Assembly (NCBI RefSeq): GCF_900187445.1
Contig: NZ_FYEB01000008.1
Span: 124,001 to 188,000 of the forward strand
Source: Pseudomonas sp. Irchel s3b2
GTDB lineage: Bacteria; Pseudomonadota; Gammaproteobacteria; Pseudomonadales; Pseudomonadaceae
Reading direction: 5' to 3'
Length of the DNA stretch: 64,000 nt
Of this stretch, positions 9,000 to 17,487 are shown piece by piece. Made by a program: the position numbers and the translations under genes. The stretch's first letter is position 1, and every line of letters begins with the position of its first letter. A model generated the notes under the pieces. The model was not told the DNA's origin, searched no databases, and saw only the letters and a program-made list of their open reading frames with translations.

Positions 9000-10205
9000 A
9001 TGATGATTCCCTCTCCCTGGCGCGCCGATTTTCCGGCCATCGCCGCCTTGCAACGGCAAGACCAGACGTATCTGGACAACGCCGCCACCACGCAAAAACC
9101 TCAAGCCCTGCTGGATGCCCTGGCGCATTACTACGCCAACGGCGCGGCCAACGTGCATCGGGCGCAACACTTGCCCGGCGCCCACGCGACTCAGGCATTC
9201 GAGGACAGCCGCAGAAAAGTTGCGCAATGGCTCAATACCGGCGATTGCGGGCAGATCATCTTCACCCACGGCGCGACGTCCGCGCTGAACCTCCTGGCCT
9301 ATGGCCTGGAACACGTATTCAATCCGGGCGATGAAATTGTCATCAGCGCTCTGGAGCATCACGCCAATCTGTTGCCATGGCAGCAACTGGCCCGCCGTCG
9401 CGATCTGAAACTGGTGATTCTGCCGCTGAATGTCGACGGTTTGATCGATCTTGATACCGCCGCATCGTTGATCGGTCAGCGCACCCGTTTGCTGGCAGTC
9501 AGTCAGCTGTCCAACGTGCTCGGCGCCTGGCAACCGTTACCCTCGCTACTGGCGATGGCCAAAGCGCACAACGCGCTGACCGTCGTCGATGGCGCTCAAG
9601 GCGTGGTCCATGGCCGGCATGACGTGCAGGCGCTGGGTTGCGACTTCTATGTGTTTTCCAGCCACAAGCTCTACGGCCCGGATGGCCTGGGTGTGCTGTT
9701 CGGTCGTCATGACGCGCTCGCGCAACTGCATCCGTGGCAGTTCGGCGGCGAAATGGTGCTGGATGCCAACTACCACGACGCCCGCTTTCGACCTGCGCCG
9801 TTGGGGTTCGAGGCTGGTACCCCGCCGATTTCCAGCGTGATTGGCCTGGGCGCGACCCTGGATTATCTGGCCGGGCTCGATCAGGACGCCGTGTCCGCCC
9901 ACGAAGCGGCGTTGCATGACTATTTGCTCAAAGGCCTTGAAGCGCGCAACGGCATTCATCTGCTGGGCAAGCCGCAACTGGCACTGGCCAGTTTTTTCGT
10001 CGAGGGTGTGCATAACTCTGATCTGGCGCATTTGTTGACCGAACAAGGGGTCGCCGTTCGCGCCGGTCATCATTGCGCCATGCCGCTGCTCAAAAGCTTT
10101 GAGCTGGCCGGGGCAATTCGGGTGTCATTGGCGTTGTACAACGACTCCGAGGATCTTGAGCGCTTTTTTGAAGCGCTGGATCAGGCATTGGAGTTGTTGC
10201 GATGA
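9000..10205 (+). CDS. csdA: Cysteine desulfurase CsdA
   Basis: This 401-residue class-II (SufS/CsdA) PLP enzyme takes sulfur from L-cysteine as a persulfide and leaves alanine. The PLP lysine is Lys223 in FSSHKLYGPDGLGVLFG. The catalytic cysteine is Cys359 in RAGHHCAMPLLKSF, on the short loop typical of class II. The downstream gene encodes its SufE-like partner and overlaps by 4 bases, and tcdA lies next. This gene set indicates CsdA rather than SufS, and no other suf genes are nearby. The ATG at 9000 is used; one codon later a second ATG exists. Confidence 0.93.
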   Translation: MMIPSPWRADFPAIAALQRQDQTYLDNAATTQKPQALLDALAHYYANGAANVHRAQHLPGAHATQAFEDSRRKVAQWLNTGDCGQIIFTHGATSALNLLAYGLEHVFNPGDEIVISALEHHANLLPWQQLARRRDLKLVILPLNVDGLIDLDTAASLIGQRTRLLAVSQLSNVLGAWQPLPSLLAMAKAHNALTVVDGAQGVVHGRHDVQALGCDFYVFSSHKLYGPDGLGVLFGRHDALAQLHPWQFGGEMVLDANYHDARFRPAPLGFEAGTPPISSVIGLGATLDYLAGLDQDAVSAHEAALHDYLLKGLEARNGIHLLGKPQLALASFFVEGVHNSDLAHLLTEQGVAVRAGHHCAMPLLKSFELAGAIRVSLALYNDSEDLERFFEALDQALELLR

Positions 10206-10612
10206 CCTTGCCCGCCGATGCCGTCACCGCGCTGGATACTTTTCAGAAGACTGCGAGTTGGGAACAGCGGGCGCGGTTGCTGATGCAATGGGGCGACCGC
10301 CTGCCTGCGTTGAGCGATGTGGATAAAGTCGAGGCCAACCGCGTGCATGGCTGTGAAAGCCAGGTTTGGCTGGTCGGTGCGTTGCAGGACGGTCATTGGC
10401 AGTTCAGCGCCAGCAGCGATGCGCGGTTGATTCGCGGGTTGGTGGCGTTGCTGCTGGCACGGGTCAATGGGTTATCCGCTGCCGAACTGCAACAGGTGGA
10501 TTTACCGGATTGGTTTGATCAGTTGGGGTTGTCGCGGCAGTTGTCGTCGTCGCGCAGCAATGGCCTCAATGCGGTGTTACAGCGGATGCGTGAATTGGCT
10601 ACGGCCCTGTAG
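10202..10612 (+). CDS. csdE: SufE-family sulfur acceptor CsdE
   Basis: This 136-residue SufE-fold protein accepts the persulfide from CsdA on Cys51 (NRVHGCESQVWL) and passes it on. Its ATG overlaps the csdA stop (ATGA), so the two are translationally coupled. In E. coli the CsdA-CsdE pair works with CsdL/TcdA on cyclic t6A, and tcdA is the convergent neighbour here. The TAG stop codon lies inside a REP unit, as described in the next entry. Confidence 0.93.
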   Translation: MTLPADAVTALDTFQKTASWEQRARLLMQWGDRLPALSDVDKVEANRVHGCESQVWLVGALQDGHWQFSASSDARLIRGLVALLLARVNGLSAAELQQVDLPDWFDQLGLSRQLSSSRSNGLNAVLQRMRELATAL

Positions 10613-10695
10613 GAGCGAGCGGTGCGGCGATCCGACTTGCCCGCGAAAGCGGTGTGTCAGGTACCACGCCTTCGCGGGCAAGCCTCGCTCCTACA
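10608..10695. repeat. REPIN overlapping the csdE stop
   Basis: Inverted REP units: TGTAGGAGCGAGCGGTGCGG followed by CGATCCGACTTGCCCGCGAA on the left, and TTCGCGGGCAAGCCTCGCTC followed by CTACA on the right. The left unit has a short insertion (GGTGCGGCGATCCGA) that is shared with the unit at 31958. The TAG of csdE is supplied by the TGTAGGA end of the REP. Confidence 0.88.
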
Positions 10696-10712
10696 GATTT
10701 GCCAGGCCGCGG

Positions 10713-11528
10713 TCAGGCAGGCTTGATGCGATCCGCCGGGCGTCTAACCCCAGCCACAATCTTATCCACAGCCTTGGTCGCCGCGACCATACCGAACGTC
10801 GCCGTCACCATCATCACCGCGCCAAAGCCCCCGGCGCAGTCGAGCTTCACGCCATCACCGACAAAACTCTTCTGCAAGCAAATACTGCCGTCCGGTTTCG
10901 GGTAGCGCAGTTGCTCGGTGGAAAACACGCAGGGCACGCTGTAGTGGCGGGTCACGGTGCGGGAGAAACCGTAGTCGCGGCGCAACGTGGAGCGCACTTT
11001 CGACGCCAGAGGATCGTTGAACGTGCGGTTCAAGTCGCAGACCTGGATCAGCGTCGGGTCGATCTGCCCGCCTGCGCCGCCAGTGGTGATGATCTGAATC
11101 TTGCGTCGCTTGCACCAGGCGATCAGCGCAGCCTTGGCGTTGACGCTGTCGATGCAGTCAATCACGCAGTCGATGTTCGGCGTGATGTACTCGGCCATGG
11201 TTTCGCGGGTGACGAAGTCCGCCACCGCATGCACCGTGCAGTCCGGGTTGATCCCGCGCAGGCGCTCGGCCATCACCTCGACCTTGGGCTTGCCGACGGT
11301 GCTGTCCAGCGCATGCAGTTGACGATTGACGTTGCTGACACAAACGTCGTCCAGGTCAAACAGCGAAATCTCGCCCACGCCACACCGGGCAACCGCTTCC
11401 GCCGCCCAGGAACCGACGCCACCGACGCCGACGATCGCCACATGGGCTGCGCGCAAGCGCTCAAGACCTTCGATGCCATACAAGCGGGCGATGCCAGCAA
11501 ACCGTGGATCTTCTGTACTCATGACCAT
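10713..11528 (-). CDS. tcdA: tRNA threonylcarbamoyladenosine dehydratase
   Basis: This 271-residue E1/MoeB-like ATPase cyclises the t6A base at tRNA position 37 to ct6A. The nucleotide-binding site is GVGGVGSWAAEAVARCG, followed by SLFDLDDVCVSNVNRQ and DCIDSVNAKAALIAWC, all typical of the CsdL/TcdA family. It is convergent with csdA-csdE, whose E. coli counterparts supply its sulfur-relay partner. TsaB, needed to make the t6A substrate, is encoded at ~32 kb. Confidence 0.95.
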   Translation of the reverse strand: MVMSTEDPRFAGIARLYGIEGLERLRAAHVAIVGVGGVGSWAAEAVARCGVGEISLFDLDDVCVSNVNRQLHALDSTVGKPKVEVMAERLRGINPDCTVHAVADFVTRETMAEYITPNIDCVIDCIDSVNAKAALIAWCKRRKIQIITTGGAGGQIDPTLIQVCDLNRTFNDPLASKVRSTLRRDYGFSRTVTRHYSVPCVFSTEQLRYPKPDGSICLQKSFVGDGVKLDCAGGFGAVMMVTATFGMVAATKAVDKIVAGVRRPADRIKPA

Positions 11529-11661
11529 TACCCCAAAAACCGGCGCGCATTATAGGGCCGTCGGCGGTCAAGAGCACCTTTGGGCTATGGACGGCAGTCT
11601 TGAGGGCTTCAATTGACTACAAATTTATTGGAATTGGGATATACCGCCCCGGTCAAAGAAC

Positions 11662-11675
11662 TTAAGTCGACTTAA
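11662..11675. promoter_or_regulatory. Perfect palindrome upstream of ndvB
   Basis: TTAAGTCGACTTAA is a perfect 14-bp palindrome about 135 bp upstream of the ndvB start and the same distance from the divergent tcdA start. It lies in a 281-bp intergenic region that is AT-richer than its surroundings. It could be a dimeric regulator site, but no regulator is identified. Confidence 0.35.
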
Positions 11676-11809
11676 AGTGCCCAACGTCCGGCATTTCCCT
11701 GTCCGCTATACGATCAGTGAATGCCCAGTGTAGGATGCGCGCCCCCGCCCCTTGGCAGCCGGCCGCCGACCGTTCCTTCGTTCTGCAGCCCCTGGAACCT
11801 GAAATAGCT

Positions 11810-14401
11810 ATGTCATCGCGTAAATTTGGACTCAACCTGGTCGTGGTTCTTGCAATCGCCGCCTTGTTCACCGGTTTCTGGGCGCTGGTCAATCGCCCGG
11901 TCACCGCCCCCAACTGGCCTGAACAGATCTCCGGCTTTTCGTACTCGCCGTTTCAACAAGGCCAGTACCCACAAAAAGCTCAGTACCCGACCGACGATGA
12001 TATGCGTCGCGACCTGGAGATCATGAGCAAGCTGACGGACAACATCCGCACCTACTCGGTCGACGGCACGCTGGAGAACATTCCCAAACTGGCGGAAGAA
12101 TTCGGCCTGCGGGTAACCCTGGGGATCTGGATCAGCCCGGACGAAGAGCGCAACGAGCGCGAAATCACCCGCGCCATCGAAATCGCCAACAGCTCGCGCA
12201 GTGTGGTTCGAGTGGTTGTAGGTAACGAGGCGATTTTCCGTAAGGAAATTACGGCGGCGGAACTCAGCATTATTCTGGATCGCGTGCGCGCCGCGGTGAA
12301 AGTTCCGGTGACCACCTCCGAGCAGTGGCACATCTGGGAAGAAAACCCGAGCCTGGCCAAGCACGTCGATTTGATTGCCGCTCACGTCCTGCCGTACTGG
12401 GAACACATTCCGATGGAGCAGTCGGGACAATTCGTTCTCGACCGCGCCCGTGACCTGAAAAAGATGTTCCCGAAAAAACCGCTGCTGCTTTCCGAAGTAG
12501 GCTGGCCGAGCAACGGCCGCATGCGCGGTGGCGCCGATGCGTCGCCGGCGGACCAGGCGATTTACCTGCGCACGTTGGTCAACAAGCTCAACCGCCAAGG
12601 CTTCAACTACTTCGTGATCGAAGCGTTCGACCAACCGTGGAAGGCCAGTGACGAAGGTTCGGTGGGCGCGTATTGGGGCGTGTTCAACGCCGCGCGTCAG
12701 CAGAAATTCAACTTCGAAGGCCCGGTCGTCGCGATCCCGCAATGGCGGGTACTGGCTATCGGCTCGGTAGTGCTGGCATTGCTGTCGCTGACCCTGTTGA
12801 TGATCGACGGCTCGGCCCTGCGTCAACGCGGCCGCACCTTCCTGACCTTTATCGCGTTCCTCTGCGGTTCGGTGCTGGTGTGGATCGGTTACGACTACAG
12901 CCAGCAATACAGCACCTGGTTCAGCCTGACGGTGGGCTTCCTGCTCGCCCTCGGTGCACTCGGGGTGTTTATCGTTCTGCTGACCGAGGCTCATGAACTG
13001 GCCGAAGCGGTCTGGACCCACAAACGCCGGCGTGAATTCCTGCCAGTGGTGGGCGATTCGCACTACCGACCGAAAGTGTCGATCCACGTACCTTGCTACA
13101 ACGAGCCGCCGGAGATGGTCAAACAGACCCTCAACGCCTTGGCCAACCTCGACTATCCGGACTTCGAAGTCCTGATCATCGACAACAACACCAAAGACCC
13201 GGCGGTCTGGGAACCGGTGCGCGATTATTGCGAAACCCTCGGCCCGCGCTTCAAGTTCTTCCACGTGGCACCGTTGGCCGGTTTCAAGGGCGGCGCGTTG
13301 AATTACCTGATTCCGCACACTGCCAAAGATGCCGAAGTGATTGCGGTGATCGACTCGGACTACTGCGTCGACCCGAACTGGCTCAAGCACATGGTGCCGC
13401 ACTTCGTCGACCCGAAAATCGCCGTGGTGCAGTCGCCGCAGGATTATCGCGACCAGAACGAAAGCACCTTCAAGAAGCTCTGCTATGCGGAATACAAAGG
13501 TTTCTTCCACATCGGCATGGTCACCCGTAACGACCGCGACGCGATCATCCAGCACGGCACCATGACCATGACCCGTCGTTCGGTGCTCGAAGAACTGGGC
13601 TGGGCCGACTGGTGCATCTGTGAAGATGCCGAGTTGGGTCTGCGCGTGTTCGAGAAAGGCCTGTCGGCTGCGTACTACCACGACAGTTATGGCAAGGGCC
13701 TGATGCCCGATACCTTTATCGACTTCAAGAAACAGCGTTTCCGCTGGGCCTACGGAGCGATTCAGATCATCAAGCGTCACACCGCCAGCCTGCTGCGCGG
13801 CAAGGACACCGAACTGACCCGAGGCCAGCGTTACCACTTCCTCGCGGGCTGGTTGCCGTGGGTCGCAGACGGCATGAACATTTTCTTCACCATCGGCGCA
13901 CTGTTGTGGTCGGCGGCGATGATCATCGTGCCGCAACGGGTCGATCCACCGCTGCTGATTTTCGCTATCCCGCCGTTGGCGCTGTTCGTGTTCAAGGTCG
14001 GCAAGATCATCTTCCTGTACCGCCGTGCTGTGGGGGTCAACCTCAAGGATGCGTTCTGCGCGGCATTGGCCGGGCTGGCGTTGTCGCACACCATCGCCAA
14101 AGCCGTGCTGTACGGTTTCTTCACCAGCAGCATTCCGTTCTTCCGCACCCCGAAAAACGCCGATAACCACGGCTTCTGGGTAGCCATTTCGGAAGCGCGC
14201 GAAGAGGTGTTCATCATGCTGCTGTTGTGGGGCGCGGCACTGGGAATCTTCCTGGTGAACGGTTTGCCGAGCAACGACATGCGCTTCTGGGTGACCATGT
14301 TGCTGGTGCAGTCGCTGCCGTACCTGGCGGCGCTGATCATGGCGTTCCTGTCGTCGTTGCCAAAACCGGTGGCCAAAGCCGAGACCGCACCGGCTGTCTA
14401 A
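11810..14401 (+). CDS. ndvB: Membrane beta-glucan synthase (GH17 plus GT2)
   Basis: This 863-residue inner-membrane protein fuses a GH17-like domain (about 45-300) to a GT2 glycosyltransferase (about 410-660) with several membrane spans on each side. GH17 carboxylates are seen in VVGNEAIFR (acid/base) and LLSEVGWPSNG (nucleophile). The GT2 part has IDSDYCVDPNW (DxD), ICEDAELGLRVFEKG and QRFRW. This matches P. aeruginosa NdvB, which makes periplasmic cyclic beta-1,3-glucans linked to biofilm antibiotic tolerance. The downstream order dapE-rlmA-csp also matches. The start is ATG 11810 (MSSRKFGLNLVVVLAIAAL, a signal anchor). An upstream ATG 31 codons earlier would add a polar, unlikely extension. 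Confidence 0.9.
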   Translation: MSSRKFGLNLVVVLAIAALFTGFWALVNRPVTAPNWPEQISGFSYSPFQQGQYPQKAQYPTDDDMRRDLEIMSKLTDNIRTYSVDGTLENIPKLAEEFGLRVTLGIWISPDEERNEREITRAIEIANSSRSVVRVVVGNEAIFRKEITAAELSIILDRVRAAVKVPVTTSEQWHIWEENPSLAKHVDLIAAHVLPYWEHIPMEQSGQFVLDRARDLKKMFPKKPLLLSEVGWPSNGRMRGGADASPADQAIYLRTLVNKLNRQGFNYFVIEAFDQPWKASDEGSVGAYWGVFNAARQQKFNFEGPVVAIPQWRVLAIGSVVLALLSLTLLMIDGSALRQRGRTFLTFIAFLCGSVLVWIGYDYSQQYSTWFSLTVGFLLALGALGVFIVLLTEAHELAEAVWTHKRRREFLPVVGDSHYRPKVSIHVPCYNEPPEMVKQTLNALANLDYPDFEVLIIDNNTKDPAVWEPVRDYCETLGPRFKFFHVAPLAGFKGGALNYLIPHTAKDAEVIAVIDSDYCVDPNWLKHMVPHFVDPKIAVVQSPQDYRDQNESTFKKLCYAEYKGFFHIGMVTRNDRDAIIQHGTMTMTRRSVLEELGWADWCICEDAELGLRVFEKGLSAAYYHDSYGKGLMPDTFIDFKKQRFRWAYGAIQIIKRHTASLLRGKDTELTRGQRYHFLAGWLPWVADGMNIFFTIGALLWSAAMIIVPQRVDPPLLIFAIPPLALFVFKVGKIIFLYRRAVGVNLKDAFCAALAGLALSHTIAKAVLYGFFTSSIPFFRTPKNADNHGFWVAISEAREEVFIMLLLWGAALGIFLVNGLPSNDMRFWVTMLLVQSLPYLAALIMAFLSSLPKPVAKAETAPAV

Positions 14402-14418
14402 ATCAGTACAGATGCACT

Positions 14419-14446
14419 AAACGGCGGCCAATGGCCGCCGTTTTGC
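14419..14446 (+). terminator. Rho-independent terminator of ndvB
   Basis: A 10-bp GC-rich stem (ACGGCGGCCA / TGGCCGCCGT) runs into TTTTGCTTT eighteen bases after the ndvB stop. It has no loop beyond the palindrome centre. Confidence 0.75.
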
Positions 14447-14486
14447 TTTAAGATAACCGCCATTTTGCGCGCCTTGCCCCAATTCC

Positions 14487-14565
14487 TGTAGGAGCTGGCT
14501 TGCCAGCGAACAAAACAACGCGGTCTACCTGATACACCGCCATCGCCGGCAAGCCGGCTCCTACA
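14487..14565. repeat. REPIN between ndvB and dapE
   Basis: Inverted REP units TGTAGGAGCTGGCTTGCCAG and CCGGCAAGCCGGCTCCTACA flank a spacer containing the GCGGTCTACCTGATACACCG segment. A similar spacer motif (GCGGTCTAACAGATACACCG) occurs in the REPIN at 38644, so the two share ancestry beyond their ends. Confidence 0.88.
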
Positions 14566-14590
14566 AAATGTCTTGCACCGGAGTTTTTCC

Positions 14591-15742
14591 ATGACGGCCC
14601 ACGCCGACCTTTCGCCGACCCTTCAACTCGCCATCGACCTGATCCGCCGTCCGTCCGTGACGCCGGTCGACGCCGATTGCCAGAAGCAGATGATGCAGCG
14701 CCTGGGCGATGCTGGTTTCAAACTGGAACCGATGCGCATCGAAGATGTGGATAACTTCTGGGCGACTCACGGTAAACATGAAGGTCCGGTGCTGTGCTTC
14801 GCCGGTCATACCGACGTAGTCCCGACCGGCCCGGTAAGCGCCTGGCAGATCGAGCCGTTCAACGCGGTGATCGACGAACACGGTATGCTCTGCGGCCGTG
14901 GCGCGGCAGACATGAAAGGCAGCCTCGCCTCCATGACGGTGGCGGCCGAGCGCTTTGTCGCCGACTACCCGGATCACAAGGGCAAGGTTGCGTTTCTGAT
15001 CACTAGTGACGAAGAAGGCCCGGCGCATCACGGCACCAAGGCTGTGATCGAACGCCTCGTCGCCCGCAAGGAACGTCTGGATTGGTGCATCGTCGGCGAA
15101 CCGTCGAGCACTACCCTGGTGGGTGACGTGGTCAAGAATGGCCGTCGCGGCTCCCTCGGCGCCAAATTGACCGTGCGCGGTGTGCAGGGTCACGTGGCTT
15201 ATCCACACCTGGCGAAGAACCCGATCCACCTCGCTGCCCCGGCGCTGGCCGAATTGGCCGCCGAGCATTGGGACCACGGCAACGACTTCTTCCCGCCGAC
15301 CAGCTTCCAGATTTCCAACGTGAATTCCGGCACTGGCGCGACCAACGTGATTCCGGGTGAATTGGTGGCGGTGTTCAACTTCCGTTTTTCCACCGAATCC
15401 ACTGTCGAAGGCCTGCAAAAACGCGTCGCCGATATCCTCGACAAGCACGGTCTGGACTGGCACATCGACTGGGCGCTGTCCGGCCTGCCGTTCCTCACCG
15501 AACCGGGCGCCCTGCTCGACGCAGTGTCGGCAAGCATCAAGGACATCACCGGTCGCGAAACCACAGCCTCCACCAGCGGCGGTACGTCCGACGGGCGCTT
15601 CATCGCGACCATGGGCACTCAGGTTGTCGAACTGGGCCCGGTCAACGCGACGATCCACCAGGTCAACGAGCGTGTGCTGGCGGCCGACCTCGACGTGCTG
15701 ACCGAAATCTACTACCAGACCCTGATCAAGTTGCTCGCCTGA
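14591..15742 (+). CDS. dapE: Succinyl-diaminopimelate desuccinylase
   Basis: This 383-residue M20-family di-zinc hydrolase removes succinate from N-succinyl-L,L-diaminopimelate. Zinc-site motifs are GHTDVVPTG (His, Asp), GAADMKGSLASM, and ITSDEEGPAHHGT with the catalytic glutamate. GGTSDGRF is near the C-terminus. The start is ATG 14591 (MTAHADLSPTLQ), preceded by a GGAG ribosome-binding site, rather than the TTG six codons upstream. Its TGA overlaps the rlmA ATG by one base. Confidence 0.97.
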   Translation: MTAHADLSPTLQLAIDLIRRPSVTPVDADCQKQMMQRLGDAGFKLEPMRIEDVDNFWATHGKHEGPVLCFAGHTDVVPTGPVSAWQIEPFNAVIDEHGMLCGRGAADMKGSLASMTVAAERFVADYPDHKGKVAFLITSDEEGPAHHGTKAVIERLVARKERLDWCIVGEPSSTTLVGDVVKNGRRGSLGAKLTVRGVQGHVAYPHLAKNPIHLAAPALAELAAEHWDHGNDFFPPTSFQISNVNSGTGATNVIPGELVAVFNFRFSTESTVEGLQKRVADILDKHGLDWHIDWALSGLPFLTEPGALLDAVSASIKDITGRETTASTSGGTSDGRFIATMGTQVVELGPVNATIHQVNERVLAADLDVLTEIYYQTLIKLLA

Positions 15743-16551
15743 TGCTTGCGTGTCCGATCTGCAGTGAACCGCTGAATGCGGTGGACAACGGCGTGGTCTG
15801 CCCCGCCGGGCATCGTTTCGACCGTGCGCGGCAGGGTTACCTGAACCTGTTGCCGGTGCAGCACAAAAACAGCCGCGACCCTGGGGATAACCTGGCGATG
15901 GTCGAAGCCCGTCGCGACTTTTTGAACGCCGGCCATTACGCGCCGGTGGCCAAGCGTCTGGCGGAACTGGCGGCGCAGTACGCGCCCCAGCGCTGGCTGG
16001 ACATCGGTTGTGGCGAGGGTTACTACACCGCGCAAATCGCCGAAGCATTGCCCAACGCCGACGGCTATGCGCTAGACATTTCCCGGGAAGCGGTCAAACG
16101 CGCCTGCAAACGCAATCCGCAGCTGACCTGGTTGATCGCGAGCATGGCGCGGGTGCCGTTGGCGTCAGGCAGCTGCCAGTTTCTCGCCAGCGTTTTCAGC
16201 CCGCTGGACTGGGAAGAGGCCAAACGCCTGCTGAGCCCCGGCGGCGGCTTGATGAAAGTCGGGCCGACCAGCGGCCATCTGATGGAATTGCGCGAGCGGC
16301 TGTACGACGAAGTGCGCGAGTACACCGACGACAAGCACTTGGCTCTGGTGCCGGAAGGCATGGCGCTGCAGCACAGCGAAACCCTGGAATTCAAACTGAC
16401 GCTGGTTAGTGGTCAGGATCGCGCGAACCTGTTGGCCATGACACCCCATGGCTGGCGCGCAAGTTCCGAACGCCGGGCGGCAGTCATCGAACAGGCCGAG
16501 CCGTTCGAGGTCACCGTGTCGATGCGCTACGATTATTTTGTTCTTCAATAA
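15742..16551 (+). CDS. rlmA: 23S rRNA (guanine-745-N1)-methyltransferase
   Basis: This 269-residue SAM-dependent methyltransferase modifies G745 of 23S rRNA. An N-terminal zinc-ribbon is seen as CPICSEPL...VVCPAGHRFDRARQGYLNLLP, a hallmark of RlmA. The SAM-binding glycine motif is WLDIGCGEGYYTAQIA. It overlaps the stop of dapE, so translation is probably coupled. Confidence 0.93.
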   Translation: MLACPICSEPLNAVDNGVVCPAGHRFDRARQGYLNLLPVQHKNSRDPGDNLAMVEARRDFLNAGHYAPVAKRLAELAAQYAPQRWLDIGCGEGYYTAQIAEALPNADGYALDISREAVKRACKRNPQLTWLIASMARVPLASGSCQFLASVFSPLDWEEAKRLLSPGGGLMKVGPTSGHLMELRERLYDEVREYTDDKHLALVPEGMALQHSETLEFKLTLVSGQDRANLLAMTPHGWRASSERRAAVIEQAEPFEVTVSMRYDYFVLQ

Positions 16552-16612
16552 CCCCAAATTTTGACCCGCTAAATCCGCGAATGGATTTTTCAGACCCGCA
16601 GTGAGGACATCC

Positions 16613-16990
16613 ATGCGCCAACCCGATATCGAGATTTACCTGAAAGACGCCGACGTCGACTACAAGGCCATCGCGGCCTGGCTCGGCGCGGCTTTAGGCC
16701 CGTGCACCGACTGGGTGCAGAAAGGCCAGACTTACAAGTGCAAGGCCGGCAACGTGCCGGTCACCTGGCTGCCGAAAGCCGTCGGCAAATGGAACAGCCT
16801 GTACCTGGAAAGCGACCAGACCCCTTGGGAAGACGACATCGCCTGCGCCCGCGCAGCCTTTGCCGCGCTGAACGTAGAAGTGCGTTGCGCACCAGGTAGC
16901 TGGGTCGAGGAAGAAGGTGAAGAGACGGCCGATCGCTGGATGCGCATCAGCGCCGATGGTGAAGAAGAAATCACCTGGAAAACCGCTTAA
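16613..16990 (+). CDS. Small acidic protein of unknown function
   Basis: This 125-residue protein begins MRQPDIEIYLKDADVDYKAIA and is acidic at its C-terminus (VEEEGEETADRW). It has no signal peptide or membrane segment. I recognise it only as a conserved Pseudomonas protein found between rlmA and a cold-shock gene. It looks like a compact single domain with conserved tryptophans. The ATG at 16613 (GAGGACATCC upstream) is preferred to the GTG four codons earlier. Confidence 0.8.
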   Translation: MRQPDIEIYLKDADVDYKAIAAWLGAALGPCTDWVQKGQTYKCKAGNVPVTWLPKAVGKWNSLYLESDQTPWEDDIACARAAFAALNVEVRCAPGSWVEEEGEETADRWMRISADGEEEITWKTA

Positions 16991-17001
16991 GGCCTGAACT
17001 T

Positions 17002-17112
17002 GATCGTTCCCACGCTCTGCGTGGGAATGCAGCCCGGGACGCTCCGCGTCCCTTCAAAAGCCGAACGCAGAGCGTCCGTTCAGGCGTTCCCACGCAGAGC
17101 GTGGGAACGATC
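17002..17112. repeat. GATCGTTCCCACGC element, copy A
   Basis: A 111-bp inverted-repeat element runs from GATCGTTCCCACGCTCTGCG to CGCAGAGCGTGGGAACGATC. Each outer arm is itself palindromic (TTCCCACGCTCTGCGTGGGAA), and internal arms GGACGCTCCGCGTCC and CGCAGAGCGTCC form another pair. It lies between two convergent genes and ends 1 base from the csp stop codon. Four further copies are in this window. Confidence 0.92.
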
Positions 17113-17113
17113 T

Positions 17114-17323
17114 TCAGAGACCCACCACATCCTCAGCCTGCAAGCCCTTCTCGCCGGTCACCACTGCATACTCAACCTGCTGACCTTCAGTCAGCGAGCG
17201 ATGCCCTTCGCCGCGGATCGCGCGGTAGTGCACGAACACGTCCACCCCATCCTCGCGCTGAATGAAGCCATAGCCCTTGGCGTCGTTGAACCACTTCACA
17301 TTGCCGGTTTCGCGTGTTGCCAT
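17114..17323 (-). CDS. Cold-shock domain protein
   Basis: This 69-residue single-domain CSD protein has RNP1 KGYGFIQ and RNP2 VFVHY on the expected beta strands. CspA-family proteins bind single-stranded nucleic acid and melt RNA structure. GEKGLQAEDV at the C-terminus is typical. The gene is monocistronic, with a sigma70-like promoter close upstream and a GGGGTATTAG leader before the ATG. Which Csp paralogue it is, and whether it responds to cold, cannot be read from the sequence. Confidence 0.95.
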   Translation of the reverse strand: MATRETGNVKWFNDAKGYGFIQREDGVDVFVHYRAIRGEGHRSLTEGQQVEYAVVTGEKGLQAEDVVGL

Positions 17324-17357
17324 ATCTAATACCCCTTGTTTTTATTTTGAACGGCCG

Positions 17358-17385
17358 AGTATATGACAGCCGCGAAAACTCTCAA
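17358..17385 (-). promoter_or_regulatory. Sigma70-like promoter of the cold-shock gene
   Basis: On the minus strand, TTGAGA (complement of 17380-17385) and TATACT (complement of 17358-17363) are spaced by 16 bp, 35 bp upstream of the csp ATG. The implied leader is under 30 nt. That is short for a cold-inducible csp and may argue for constitutive expression. Confidence 0.5.
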
Positions 17386-17487
17386 CTCAAGTTTACTTAG
17401 GCGCTTTTTTGCCGATTTTCGGCGAATACGGCACACTATCGACCGCCCAAGCGATTGCTTGGTTTTATCCACTCACGCAGAAGCCGT

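Noticed and set aside
11813..14170. 785-codon minus-strand frame opposite ndvB
   Set aside because: It is a complete shadow of the GT2/GH17 gene with antisense-like composition. High GC third positions explain the open frame.
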